NCBI GenBank assembly: GCA_028386065.3
Contig: JAKUCV010006610.1
Span: 150,704 to 214,703, forward strand
Direction: 5' to 3'
Length of the DNA stretch: 64,000 bases
Source of the DNA: Turnera subulata
Taxonomy: Eukaryota > Streptophyta > Magnoliopsida > Malpighiales > Passifloraceae
The stretch's first letter is position 1. Each line of letters opens with the position of its first letter. The notes under the pieces were generated by a model. That model searched no databases. It saw only the letters and a program-made list of their open reading frames with translations, and was not told the origin of the DNA. A program made the translations under genes and the position numbers. This document shows positions 50,901 to 61,188 of the stretch, piece after piece.

Positions 50901-52896
50901 AGACTGTCTTTTTTTTTTGGTCGAAACCGGGAAGTATATTAATCAAAATATACGTGAGCTCAATACATGTTTAGAAGTCGGTAGCTCAAGTCGACTCCTA
51001 TCTTATACAAGAAACATGACGGAACTAAATGTGCGATACATGACAAAAGGACAAATCCTGAGACATACGAACCCCTGAGATGACACTAATACTGGAAATA
51101 TACAAGCTCGGGGAGGAAGACCGGTCAATGAGGTTGGGGAGGCACCATCCGCCGATCCACGTCCATATTAGAGCTGGACGCACCGCGAGAGAAGATCATG
51201 CTGTGTCACTCGTCCCCCAGGACCACAGCTGTGTGGTTTTGAGACTTCCGAGGTCGAGAGGTAGATGGGTTGAAATTGGAGGAGACGACTGGGTAATTGG
51301 CTGAGGTAGTAGCCGGAGACGGACTATGGCTAGTGAGATTCCGGGGAAGATCATGGGTAGACGAGTGGGGTTGGGCATTGGAGACATCTCTAAGGGTTTG
51401 TCTTTGGTGACTATCCTTTGTGAGTTTGGAAATTTTAACTGGTTGAGGTTTTTTCGTGGATTGTTTCTGGAGGCGACTGTGAAGTTTGCTTTTGGATTTC
51501 TTAATAGACCCTTCCCCGAGGAAGTCATGGAGAGTAGGTAAGGCAGGAGGTTGATCGGGAGAGGGGTGGCTCTCAGTGGAGTGTGGAGGTAGTGGGGTGG
51601 GATCCGGGACTTGAGTCACTACTGGCAGGGCATTGTGAAGATTTGGTGAAGATAAGGGAGGTACCATAGGGCTGGGAAGAGTGGCCGGTGCACAATCAAC
51701 AGGTTGAGCATCACTCAGAAGATGAAACCGGTTGGATGGGTGGGCAGATTTGTGGGGCAATGTGGGACCCTGCATGCTCGTAAGCTGACTGCGGGGAGGA
51801 CGCCTCGAGAATCGTGGCGCATTCATCCATTCTCCCCGTCCTTCGCCGGACGTGACAACCTGCCTCCCCGATGTCAAAGAACCTGAAGGTGACGGCACTG
51901 TTGCTTCGTTCTGTGAATGCGGAGCATCCGGGCAAGCTAACACATTATGATCAAGTTTCCCACACACATAACAGATATCGGGTAAGCCTTCATAGCTAAC
52001 CTTTAAGGGTTCGCCTTCGAGGTGTACTATACCCAGCAATGGCTTTGACAAATCAAGACAAACAGCGATTCTAGCAAATTTTGCTCTACTGGGGTTAGAG
52101 GAGTTACCGTCAAGTCTGATTGTCCTCCCCACCATGTTGCCGAGTTGACGGAGAATCCTGGAATGGTAGCGGTTGGTGGGAAAATCGGGGAACTGGATCC
52201 ATGTCACGATCGAATCAATCTTGCCGGTGGACGCACGGAAATTGGGTGTCCAGGGTTGGACACTGAGCACACTGCGGTAGATGAACCAGGGTCCGTCGGT
52301 CAAAGCATGAATGTAATCCTTGCCTTCCCAGAATCGCACCACATAGAAATTATTTTCCAAGTCGACGATTTTGAACGGCCCAGTCAGTTTCCAAAGAGTT
52401 TGCAAATTAGTGTGCAACGCTTTGAAACCAATAGGACGTCCGAACAGTTTGACTATTACAGCATTTTCCCATGGCTTATCCAGGCGAGCTTTGAATGGAT
52501 CAGATAATTCGAGATTAGCCACTCCGTTTGTATGCGAGACAAACAAATCACCATCCTCAAATTCAGCTTCGCCTTCAACTTCCCAAGGATCCGCTTGGTA
52601 TAGGGGATTGGCCCCAGTAAGGAGTGAATCCCGGTAAGAGGGGCGCTCGGCCTCCACCATGTACTCGTCTGAACCTGACCGGGGCATTGATTCTGGGGAA
52701 GCCTGATTCAGGTCGACCAGAGTGGTTGGACCAGAGGTATGACCAGCCTTCTCCCCCAGTGGTATGACCAGGTTGGTTGGGCCAGGAGCATGACTGGTTT
52801 GGTTCCCAAGGGACTTTGTGCTGGCCGGCGTCTGTGGATGGACAGACCCGGTCGGGTCGGGCAACTCGTCTGCAGCCGGCAAAGAGACTGTCTTTT
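50901..52896 (-). mobile_element. ORF1-only LINE-like element B with 12-bp target-site duplication
   Basis: agactgtctttt at 50901-50912 and 52885-52896 brackets the element. It has an open ORF1, about 290 bases of 3' UTR, the L1-like end ttaatatacttcccggtttc and an oligo-A tail. No ORF2 is present. The ORF1 tail and 3' UTR align with element A through the same junction (cacagcatgatcttctctc). It is 5'-truncated relative to A. Confidence 0.88.
51206..52884 (-). CDS. LINE ORF1, intact (DUF4283-like plus CCHC knuckle), element B
   Basis: The frame is open from the element's 5' end to a stop at 51206, about 560 codons. The first ATG inside the element is at 52687 (MPRSGSDEYMVEAERPSYRD), which would give 493 residues; the frame also stays open upstream into flanking DNA. 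Order of parts: DUF4283-like region (WENAVIVKLFGRPIGFKALH; NNFYVVRFWEGKDYIHAL), an RNA-binding-like central part (LDLSKPLLGIVHLEGEPLKV), CCHC knuckle (CYVCGKLDHNVLAC), then a long Ser/Pro/Lys-rich tail. ORF1 coats LINE RNA. It is the only uninterrupted non-LTR frame in the window, while the reverse transcriptase is missing. Confidence 0.85.
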
Positions 52897-53161
52897 GTCT
52901 ATGTTGAAGTCTTGTTTGGACCTTTATATCCAAGTAAACTTATCATATGTCTAACCAGATGTTTTGCTTACTATTATCATTTATTTATTTCAATCTTAAT
53001 GGATGCTATGGTTGTTTTGTTGGTAAGAGTTTTTTGCTTTTGTAAAGGTAGATTTGGCTTCACAATAAGGGTCCATTTTGGCTTATTCTATATATATGAG
53101 CAGAAAATATAAATGAAAGATGACAGAAAAAAAAGGGAAAACATGACAGGGAAAGAAGTAA

Positions 53162-53207
53162 TCCTTAGGAATATCTTTTTTTTAGAGTTCCTTAGGAATA
53201 TATTTTT
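53162..53207 (-). repeat. Short T-rich insertion with 19-bp direct repeat (one mismatch)
   Basis: tccttaggaatatcttttt (53162-53180) and tccttaggaatatattttt (53189-53207) bracket only tttagagt. Confidence 0.5.
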
Positions 53208-53572
53208 TATTCAAATAAAATTTTGATTAACTACTAATCAAAATATTTAGTGCTTGATAAAATCTTTCCAAGTCCATGGAGCGTGTACTACTCTTTTGCT
53301 AATCTTTTTTGAAACTTTTCCTCAGCCTCTCAATCTTTTCTCTTTCAGATTAGACAGTTTGGTATATTATAAGGATTGATGAGACGTTGAATTATTGTAG
53401 CATGGGCTTTTTTGGATGAGAAAATTATAGTAGTATAGTTTGTATATATATGGATATGATCGCTGGCGTGCTGCTATTATTATTATTGTATTTACTAGGC
53501 CTATATATAGATAATAGAATTGCGAAATCAAATTAATTCTTGAAACCAGGAGAAAGTTATTAGGAGAAGGCT

Positions 53573-53672
53573 AACATGCTTTTGTCTTCTTTTTTTTTTT
53601 TTTTTGAAGACCATAATATAACAATGCTTTTAATGAAATACTTTTTTTTTGAAAGCTTGAATGAAACACTTT
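53573..53672 (-). repeat. Two adjacent oligo-T insertions with direct repeats, one palindromic
   Basis: The first insert is gtcttc, then 16 T, then gaagac (53584-53611), a perfect inverted repeat around a T run, between aacatgctttt (53573) and aacaatgctttt (53620). The second lies between gcttttaatgaaatacttt (53626-53644) and gcttgaatgaaacacttt (53655-53672) and adds ttttttgaaa. Confidence 0.45.
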
Positions 53673-56234
53673 CTAGTTGCTTAGATGTGTGGCTCTAATT
53701 TGGTTACTTCTTATTGGTCTTCTTATTTAATTAGCATTTTGCGTAGTCTTCATTTAAATAAAATTCTCGGTAAGAACGTGGTTATGTCATGCTTATTTCT
53801 ATAATGAACACTTCCAACCTCCGAGAAGATCGAGTCACGGTCATTGTTTCTACTATACGAATTATTGGTCACTTTCGTGATCATGGATTGCATTATCATG
53901 CTGCTCTCTTTTTGTTCGAACTGTGAAAAGGATAAATGTAATGCTATAGATTACTAAAACCCAAAACCAATAATAATAATAATAATATGCTAAGAAAAAG
54001 AAGAAGAACTATTAATTAATGATACTGAATTATTCTTAATGCAACAGCACCAATAATGATGATTAACAGTGGAATCTCAGATCTACATAATATCTAAACT
54101 TTTTTTTTTCATTCATTCAACTCTGAAAGAGATTGATGTACTCTCGAGTTAGTGGAGAAACACGTGTCGCCCTCTCTCCTCATAAAAGCTTCCTGATAGG
54201 GCATTTTTTGGGGTTGAAATATAATAATACTGATAAACTGTACTTTGATAGTTCGTCATGATTCACGAGGCACTCCCTCCCTGTCAGGAAAATTAGTGAG
54301 CTAGATATGTTCCCCATTTCTGAAATCATGTGTTAAAAGACCAGTAAGTGATAAAGGGGCAAGGAAGCTGTGTGGAAATAGGGAAGAAAGTTAAATTAGT
54401 GGGCAAAAAGATCGATAGTGTTTCATATGTGCCTCTACCTCACTTGGCCTTGTTTAATACGTTAGTACTAATACACTACTAACATATTGCAACTAGTAAA
54501 CAAAATGCTTTACCTAACTTCTCAACTATAGTACAATCGGCCTCTTTTTTACACGATCATAGCTTAATTATTATAAAAATTGTCTGTGATAATGTCTTTA
54601 ATAAGGGCTTGTATGCGGTGGTTAATGGTTATACCCATTGAAAGAAAGTTTCTATTAAAAAATATCTTCCCCGGGATACAGTAGTTTCAGTACCGTAGTA
54701 GCTTTTTATAACTTATTATAAATTTGATTTTAAAATTTTAACGGAAAGGTGAAAGGGACAATTATTTTGTCGAAGGTGAAAGAGACAATTGCGATATAAC
54801 ATGGTAAGAATCTTTCATTTGGATCACTTATACTGAAGATAAAAACATATCTAGAAAGAAGAGAAACACGGCAATAACCTGATTACCATCGGTACTGAAG
54901 AGAAAAACACCTTGTTGGTTCCTTACTAATTTTTCGTGGTCATCTAATTCCTCGTTAATTTAATTATCAAGTGTGTGATGATATGCCAAGCAAACCCCGG
55001 TAATCTGTTCATTTGATTTGGTAAAGTTTTAAAAATGCTTGTCCATGATTTTGTACCCCAAAGAAAGATACTTTAAGCAGTCATTGTGTTTTCATTCAAT
55101 AACCGAGTCCACATGAATATCCTGTTGATGTAAGAAGAACATTAACTTTATGGCAAAAGTGTTGCCTTTTTCAATTTCTTCATCTCCTTTGGAAGAACTT
55201 GAAAACTTTCCCCAGCACGATCCCCATACCACCAACCAAGCAAAAATTAATTGTCCAAAGGAAAAGACATTGGAGCATTGTAAAAATCTAGAGATGCCCC
55301 ACCTCCATCACCATCCTCACCTGCTGATCATATCAATTTTTAAGAAAAAGTTTCTTTTATGAAAAAAATAAAAACACAGATTTTGACCTAAAAAAAATTG
55401 AGGGGAACAAGTCATCATTATGTGATTGCATCACAAAAGAATCGTACATACCATGTAGCAAGCAACTCCACCATGTCTTGTGGGCTCGATTGCTTATATT
55501 GCTTTCCACAGCCTCTTCCTACAGGCAGATTTTATTATTTTGGGATCAGTTGTCCCCATCAACCCCCCTCTGTCATGTTCTGCTTATGCCACATATATTT
55601 TTTTTTTCACAATAATAACTCATCCATTCTTTATGGTCATGTCTGCTTATACTTACAGTAAAGCAACAACGTTTTTAACAATTTTAAGATTCTATTTTGT
55701 GGGGGCCGTTGTTGGGGCATGTACAACAAGACTGACATCGCTAACACGTCGTGGAGTTTTGTCAAAGATGAATCTGATTCGGCCACTTGATGTTCTTGTC
55801 TAGGACTTGCGTGAACCATATCTATTTCGGAGAAGAATATTTGGGTGTTTATCTAAAAGTTTCCTTGTCCTTGATGAGGAGGATTTCAGCAACCTGGGAT
55901 GGATATTCTTTTGAGGCAATATTAGTTTGGGCTCCAGATTTTGCAAATGGAGATGCTACATATATTGAACGTTAATTCCACATTGAGCTGTTTTCTTTCA
56001 CCGGAGAGAAATTTTCGCCAAGAAAGTCTTTACTCTTTACTCTTTACTTTCCCTAGGAAAAAAAAGAAAAAAAAAAGAGAAAGAGAACAGCAGAAGCTAT
56101 CAAGCTGATACAGATAACTAGCCCAACAGCCACAGTGCATAGACATATTATAACAAAGACGAGCAAAAAAAAGCCCAAAGCTATTGAAAGATTCTAAAAA
56201 TTTTTTCCAGATTATTCCCTGATGACAAAACAAA

Positions 56235-56277
56235 AGCGAGAACTTTATATTATCAAAAAAAAAAAAGCGAACTTTAT
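56235..56277 (+). repeat. Oligo-A insertion with imperfect direct repeat
   Basis: agcgagaactttat (56235-56248) and agcgaactttat (56266-56277) bracket attatc plus oligo-A, the same insert as at 48445. Confidence 0.5.
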
Positions 56278-57338
56278 GGTTTGTGATTGTGAGACATTCA
56301 TCAAAGCACAGTTGGTTTTAGTCTCCTCCCCCAAATTCACAAACTATAAAGTTCCTATTTAGTATTTACATAACAAACTATAAAGTTCCTAAATCCTAGA
56401 TAGTAAGCCACTTAATTGGTTCTACTTTAGCCGGACCTTGAATTTGAGTAAATCCTCATTGGGAGACTCACCCATCATAATTTAGGTGTCGGGACAAAAC
56501 TCCGGAGACCGGATAGGAAAGGGAAAATTATTATTGAATCCTTTCAAATTATCTGTATAATTTTGGAATGACAGACACTTAAAAGTATATATTGATGTTG
56601 AAGAGAGTTATCTCAAGATGACGACTACAGCTTCCGTATAATAATTTATTTAGTCATATATACAAATGTTACAGTATAGTTTGTGCGATATCATATCATT
56701 GTTAAGACCATTCACGAAATTGAAATTCCACCAGGGCCAGGATGAGAGGAAACAGAAACAGTGAACAAGTAATTAAGGAACAGTGACCATTTTTTCCTTT
56801 CTTTGAATAATTTAGTTGTAGCCATTGGATATGAGTGGAGGGTATATACTTATTTGACATGCAGACATGATAGATATATATCCTGTTGCCCGGATCCATA
56901 TCAGCATATGTGATTATACTAGGATAATCGGTATTGTTGTTGTTGGTGATGGGGGGATTTTCAGGGGTGGCCTGGAGTCGAGTGTAATGAGAGTAGTTGG
57001 TCATGGTTGGAAAAAATACTTAAAATTCATCTGGGCTTTTATACTAGTACAAATCTGTTTCTGGGCTCTATTAGCGTGTCTACCCACGGGCCTAAAACCA
57101 TCTTGAATACCACACGGACTCTATAAATAGCATGCACCAAGTCCCATATGGGCCTGGGCTACCGCTATTCCCCCCACCTTAGTGTTTAATGGTTTTATAA
57201 ATTTCCCTTTTTCTCCTGTCTGCCAAGTTTTAGGTATAATCATTATTAGCTCGATTAAATAGGATTTTCCAAATTTTATGACTCTTTCCTTTTTTTTCCT
57301 GTTTGTCAAGCAATTGAAATTAGGGTTCGTGAATAACC

Positions 57339-57346
57339 TATAAATA
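57339..57346 (+). promoter_or_regulatory. TATA box of a possible small-protein gene
   Basis: ccTATAAATAaacc is followed after about 85 bases by a splice-donor-like ctacag/gtataac (57425/57426). A telo-box-like ttagggtt lies just upstream near 57320. This layout is typical of a plant promoter with a short leader exon and leader intron. Confidence 0.45.
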
Positions 57347-58436
57347 AACCTCTTTGCTCGTAGTATTATTGTTTGTATTGACTACAACTGCGACTATTTC
57401 TGGAGATCTTCCCTGCACACTACAGGTATAACTCTTCTTGGTTCTCATTTATATTTTGCAGTTGAATATTAATATCGTAACGTGCCACGTTCCTCTCTCC
57501 ATGAATATTGATTTTAACATGTTTCGTGTACATAATACACAACCTAATCCATCATATTATTTTGCTTAACTGGAATTGTCGTCCAATTCTTTTCTCTTTT
57601 CTCTGAATCACGTTATCGTTGTTATTATTATTAACTAATCACGCTATTATTATTATGGCTTCTAAATTCTGTTGCTTGTACTCGGATACCGGCAATGATT
57701 TTCCATCATATTATCGCCCAATAAGTGAGTTCTTTTAACAAATCTTGTTGCCCCTACATAGCATGTACTGTAGGTTAGTTTACTGTGTCTTTAGTTTATA
57801 ATAGCTTAGGGTAACTTACCTAACACAGCATGAGCCACAGTTGCATGCTAGCTACTACCGGGCAAGACAAAAAAACACCCAAGCTCCATGACTACGATGC
57901 CATTCCCTACATAAAACATCCTATATATATCATCAGGCAAGTATTCTTACACGAATGATAAAGAACAAGGTATACCACGCCAATGCTTTAAGCTATCAGC
58001 ACAAATAAGGACATCCGAGAGGGCCATACGGAAAGGAAAGGTTGCCTTGCTTTTAATCTATGAAATAGACCTCAGTAATATAACTTCAAACAGCTTTCCC
58101 CAATCAGTCTTTAGTATTAATGCCATGATTAATTAAGGACCATCCACAACAAGCATCCAATTTTGGGAGGAATAAAGCCAAACCATACACACGGTTTCAT
58201 GACCCTTTTTGGCGAGTTTGGAAATCCAGCATTATAACCATCTTTTACCGAAAAAAGCCCGCCCTTACTTCCACTCCAACTCCATGAATCCACCTGTTGC
58301 TAAGAATTAATCATGTATGCTTAATTATAATCTAGTAGCATGCACACATTATATATATTAGCCTGTCTAACAATTCTTTTTCTAATTTGTTTTACGTGCA
58401 GAGATATTTCAATAATCACCTTGGTTGAATAGGAGA

Positions 58437-58598
58437 ATGAATATGGGAGTGGTATTCCTAAAATGGTTCGGAATTGGGGCTGGAGGCGGGTTGATCATCA
58501 CCGCAGGAGTCATGGCTTATCGCTGGTGGACTTCACGCAGTGAACAAAGAGGAAGGGACCAAAACAGTATGGATGTCGACATTACCTCTGCTGTTTGA
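58437..58598 (+). CDS. Possible 53-aa single-pass membrane micropeptide
   Basis: The frame starts at ATG 58437, 36 bases after an acceptor-like ttttacgtgcag (ending 58401). A leader exon at about 57375-57425 and an intron of about 975 bp would connect it to the TATA box at 57339. The product has a hydrophobic stretch of about 20 residues (GVVFLKWFGIGAGGGLIITA, GVMAYRWW) and then a polar, mixed-charge tail (TSRSEQRGRDQNSMDVDITS). That predicts a single membrane helix, positive residues inside. I recognise no family. A second short frame (27 codons, MASKFCCLYSD) at 57656 lies in the putative intron. A chance frame cannot be excluded. Confidence 0.4.
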   Translation: MNMGVVFLKWFGIGAGGGLIITAGVMAYRWWTSRSEQRGRDQNSMDVDITSAV

Positions 58599-59299
58599 TA
58601 TAGAAATTTCTTGTACCAATATATCCTAATTACTATTAATTGGCTAGCCATGAAATTCTTGTGGAATTTAAGTGAATAATTCTTTTCGGTATAATTTCTT
58701 TCAAATTGCATGTTCCATCTTCTTAATTTCGAATATCATCCTTTTAAGTATCTTACACATATAATTTTTATATTGTTTGAGAATGTATTTTGCATGTATA
58801 TAATTGAGTACGCAGAAGAGGGTGTGGTACACACGTGATAAATTAAAACTTGTTCGGAAGGAATTTCTACTTCCTGTAAGTTAAAGGGATAGAAAAGAAT
58901 TATTAATTTATTTTTTTAAAAAATTCTAATATAAAAAATAATAGCTATATGTTCTAATAATATCTCACTACAAAGCCAACATTATTTGTGATGTATTGGC
59001 ATCTCCTTTGGATTGAGTTTCAAAGTGTCATGAGTTCAATCATGTACCAAAAAAAAACATATAAGAAGGCATGAGCTGGATTAATCTGGGTCCGTTGTTA
59101 TCTTTTAAAAGTGGATTGGCCAGAACACTTTTGCAAAAGAAAAAAAAAGAATTTTTTTGGGTACATTTTGTTAGGAGTTAAAGGATAATTTACTATTTTA
59201 TTGTACCAAATCCGAATAATATTTAATAGCATATAAAATAATGTCTAAATCAATGATTTCATCGGTTTTCGGTAACCTCTAATTTCTTTTCCTTGGCTC
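58599..59299. other. AT-rich spacer before the LINE
   Basis: No gene or clear repeat is seen. The exact LINE 5' end, near 59300, is uncertain because the 3' target-site duplication is outside the window. Confidence 0.6.
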
Positions 59300-59407
59300 T
59301 GAAGTTTTCGGTAAAGGGCGATTAGGGTTTCTACATGTGCGGTTTGCCGCCTGACGGCGGGGGCTCGCGCAACCGGGGCGCTCCCTGAAGATCCTGGGGG
59401 TGAGCGT

Positions 59408-61139
59408 ATGGAGCTGGGGAATCAGTCTGCTGAAACAGGGGCCTCCAGCCCCAAATCGTTTCGCGATGCCTTAAGCACCAAACCTGCGGCATCTGCGCTT
59501 GAGATTGATACGGAGCTTGAAGCATTGGAGGGCGATGTGGTATCCGAGATGACAGAGCGTGGCCCGGTTATACGGTTATCTGATCGATTTAGGGCTCGTA
59601 TTAATAAACAGTGGGAGGATATGGTCATCGTTAAGCTGTGGGGCCATACTCTTGGTTATCGCATGCTTTGTAATCGTCTGCAGCGTCTATGGAGCTTGAG
59701 AGGGGATTTTCGGGAGATAGACTTGGATCACAATTACTATTTGGTGAAGTTAACGGATCATCATGACTATCTGCATGTCATAACAGGAGGGCCATGGGTT
59801 ATATTGGATCACTATCTTACAGTGGAGTCCTGGCAACCGAACTTTGACCCATCCAAGCATAAAGTTAAATTTGTTGTGGCCATGGGTTCGTGTGCTTAGA
59901 TTGTCTACAGAACTTTATCAGCTGGACATCTTGAAGGAGATTTGTAATCGTATTGGCAGGATGATTAGGGTTGATTATTCGACCCAAAAGACTGAACGTG
60001 GCCGTTTTACGAAGGTGGCCGTGGAGTTGGATATTTCGACACCTTTGGAAACGGAGGCCTATGTGGATGGAATCTGGTACCCTATTGTGTATGAAAGCTT
60101 GCCGCAGGTGTGTTTTAATTGTGGCCGTGCTGGTCATCTGATGGTCAATTGCCCGGTTGTGGTGATCCCGACCTCAGCTGGACCTATGGCGGCATCGCAG
60201 CAGACTAAGTCAGCATCTGCTCCTGGTGTTTTTGCACCTGGTAGTGATGCCACGTGACCTGCCCCATCTGCTGCTGGAACTTCAAGCCCTAAGTATGGTG
60301 AGTGGATGTTAGTGCCCCCTAGGAATCGCCAGTACCAAAAGAGGGTATCTGCAAGCCCTCAGGATGGTCGTAAGGAGATGGGTAAAGGGAAGCAAACAGG
60401 ATCCCGCTTTGATGCGTTGAGTGTTGCATTGGATGAGGAAGATATAGGCCCTGAGCCTATTAAGCAAAAATTTGTCTCTGCATCGAACATGATTCCTCAG
60501 GGCTCTAAGGGCGCGTCTACTAGCAAGCAGAATCCTCAGGTTGGTGTGACTAGAAACACTAAGGGAAAGGGTGTGTTTCAGAGGATGTCTAAAGGAGCTG
60601 ATCAGGTTGGATCACCGGGTGTGAATGCGAAAACTAACGGGCTGTCGTCTAAGCGACCATGGGGTGATGCTGGGTATATCTTGACTGGTAAAAATATCGT
60701 GTAGGAGGCTCTGGATAAGCCTAAGAGACAGGCCAAACCAAAGAAAAATGCGTCGAAAGCGGATGAGCTGGTCCCGAATCTGGATAATATATGGGCTGGG
60801 GTGTTTACTAAGAAGGTGCCAATCCCGGTCAATTTTCAACCGAAATCAGGATCATCGAATCCGTTGCCGGTACCCCGCCCTCCTGTGGGACTGGAAGCGA
60901 CGAGTTCTATGGTTGATTCAGTCCCCTCGTCTCCCATGCAGGTGGCATTCGATGTGAGGGGGCAAGGACACTGTGATTCTTTGCCGACTATGTCTCTTCC
61001 GCAATCCAGCTTGAAGCCGCTGCGGCAAGATTCTGGGATGGGAGCTGATGGACCGGCCAATGGTGTTGAGGTGACAGATGTAACGGATGCAAGTGGTGAT
61101 CAGGTTATGTGTGATTCTGTCACACCTAGTGGTCTCTGA
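59408..61139 (+). pseudogene. LINE ORF1, broken
   Basis: It starts with ATG at 59408. DUF4283-like region: WEDMVIVKLWGHTLGYRML to DHHDYLHVITGGPWVI. A one-base insertion near 59880 shifts the frame. The following frame has a CCHC knuckle (CFNCGRAGHLMVNC), then TGA at 60255-60257 (probably from CGA) and TAG at 60702-60704, ending at 61139. The tail is Ser/Pro/Lys-rich as usual for ORF1. Confidence 0.85.
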
Positions 61140-61188
61140 ATTTATGGTTATATGCAGGGATGTCCCTTTTTTCCTCTAATTTTTTTTA

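Larger units (their letters stand above)
52897..57337. other. Long AT-rich intergenic region with several insertion scars
   Basis: No gene is supported. Frames at 55150-55362 and 55480-55803 show no domain. Scars lie at 53162-53207, 53573-53672 and 56235-56277. Near 57121 a ctataaatagcatgc and an atgggcctgggcta (site-II-like) could belong to a promoter. Confidence 0.5.

Noticed and set aside
52885..52933. Extension of element B ORF1 to 52933
   Set aside because: Those codons lie outside the element, beyond the target-site duplication, and begin with TTG rather than ATG.
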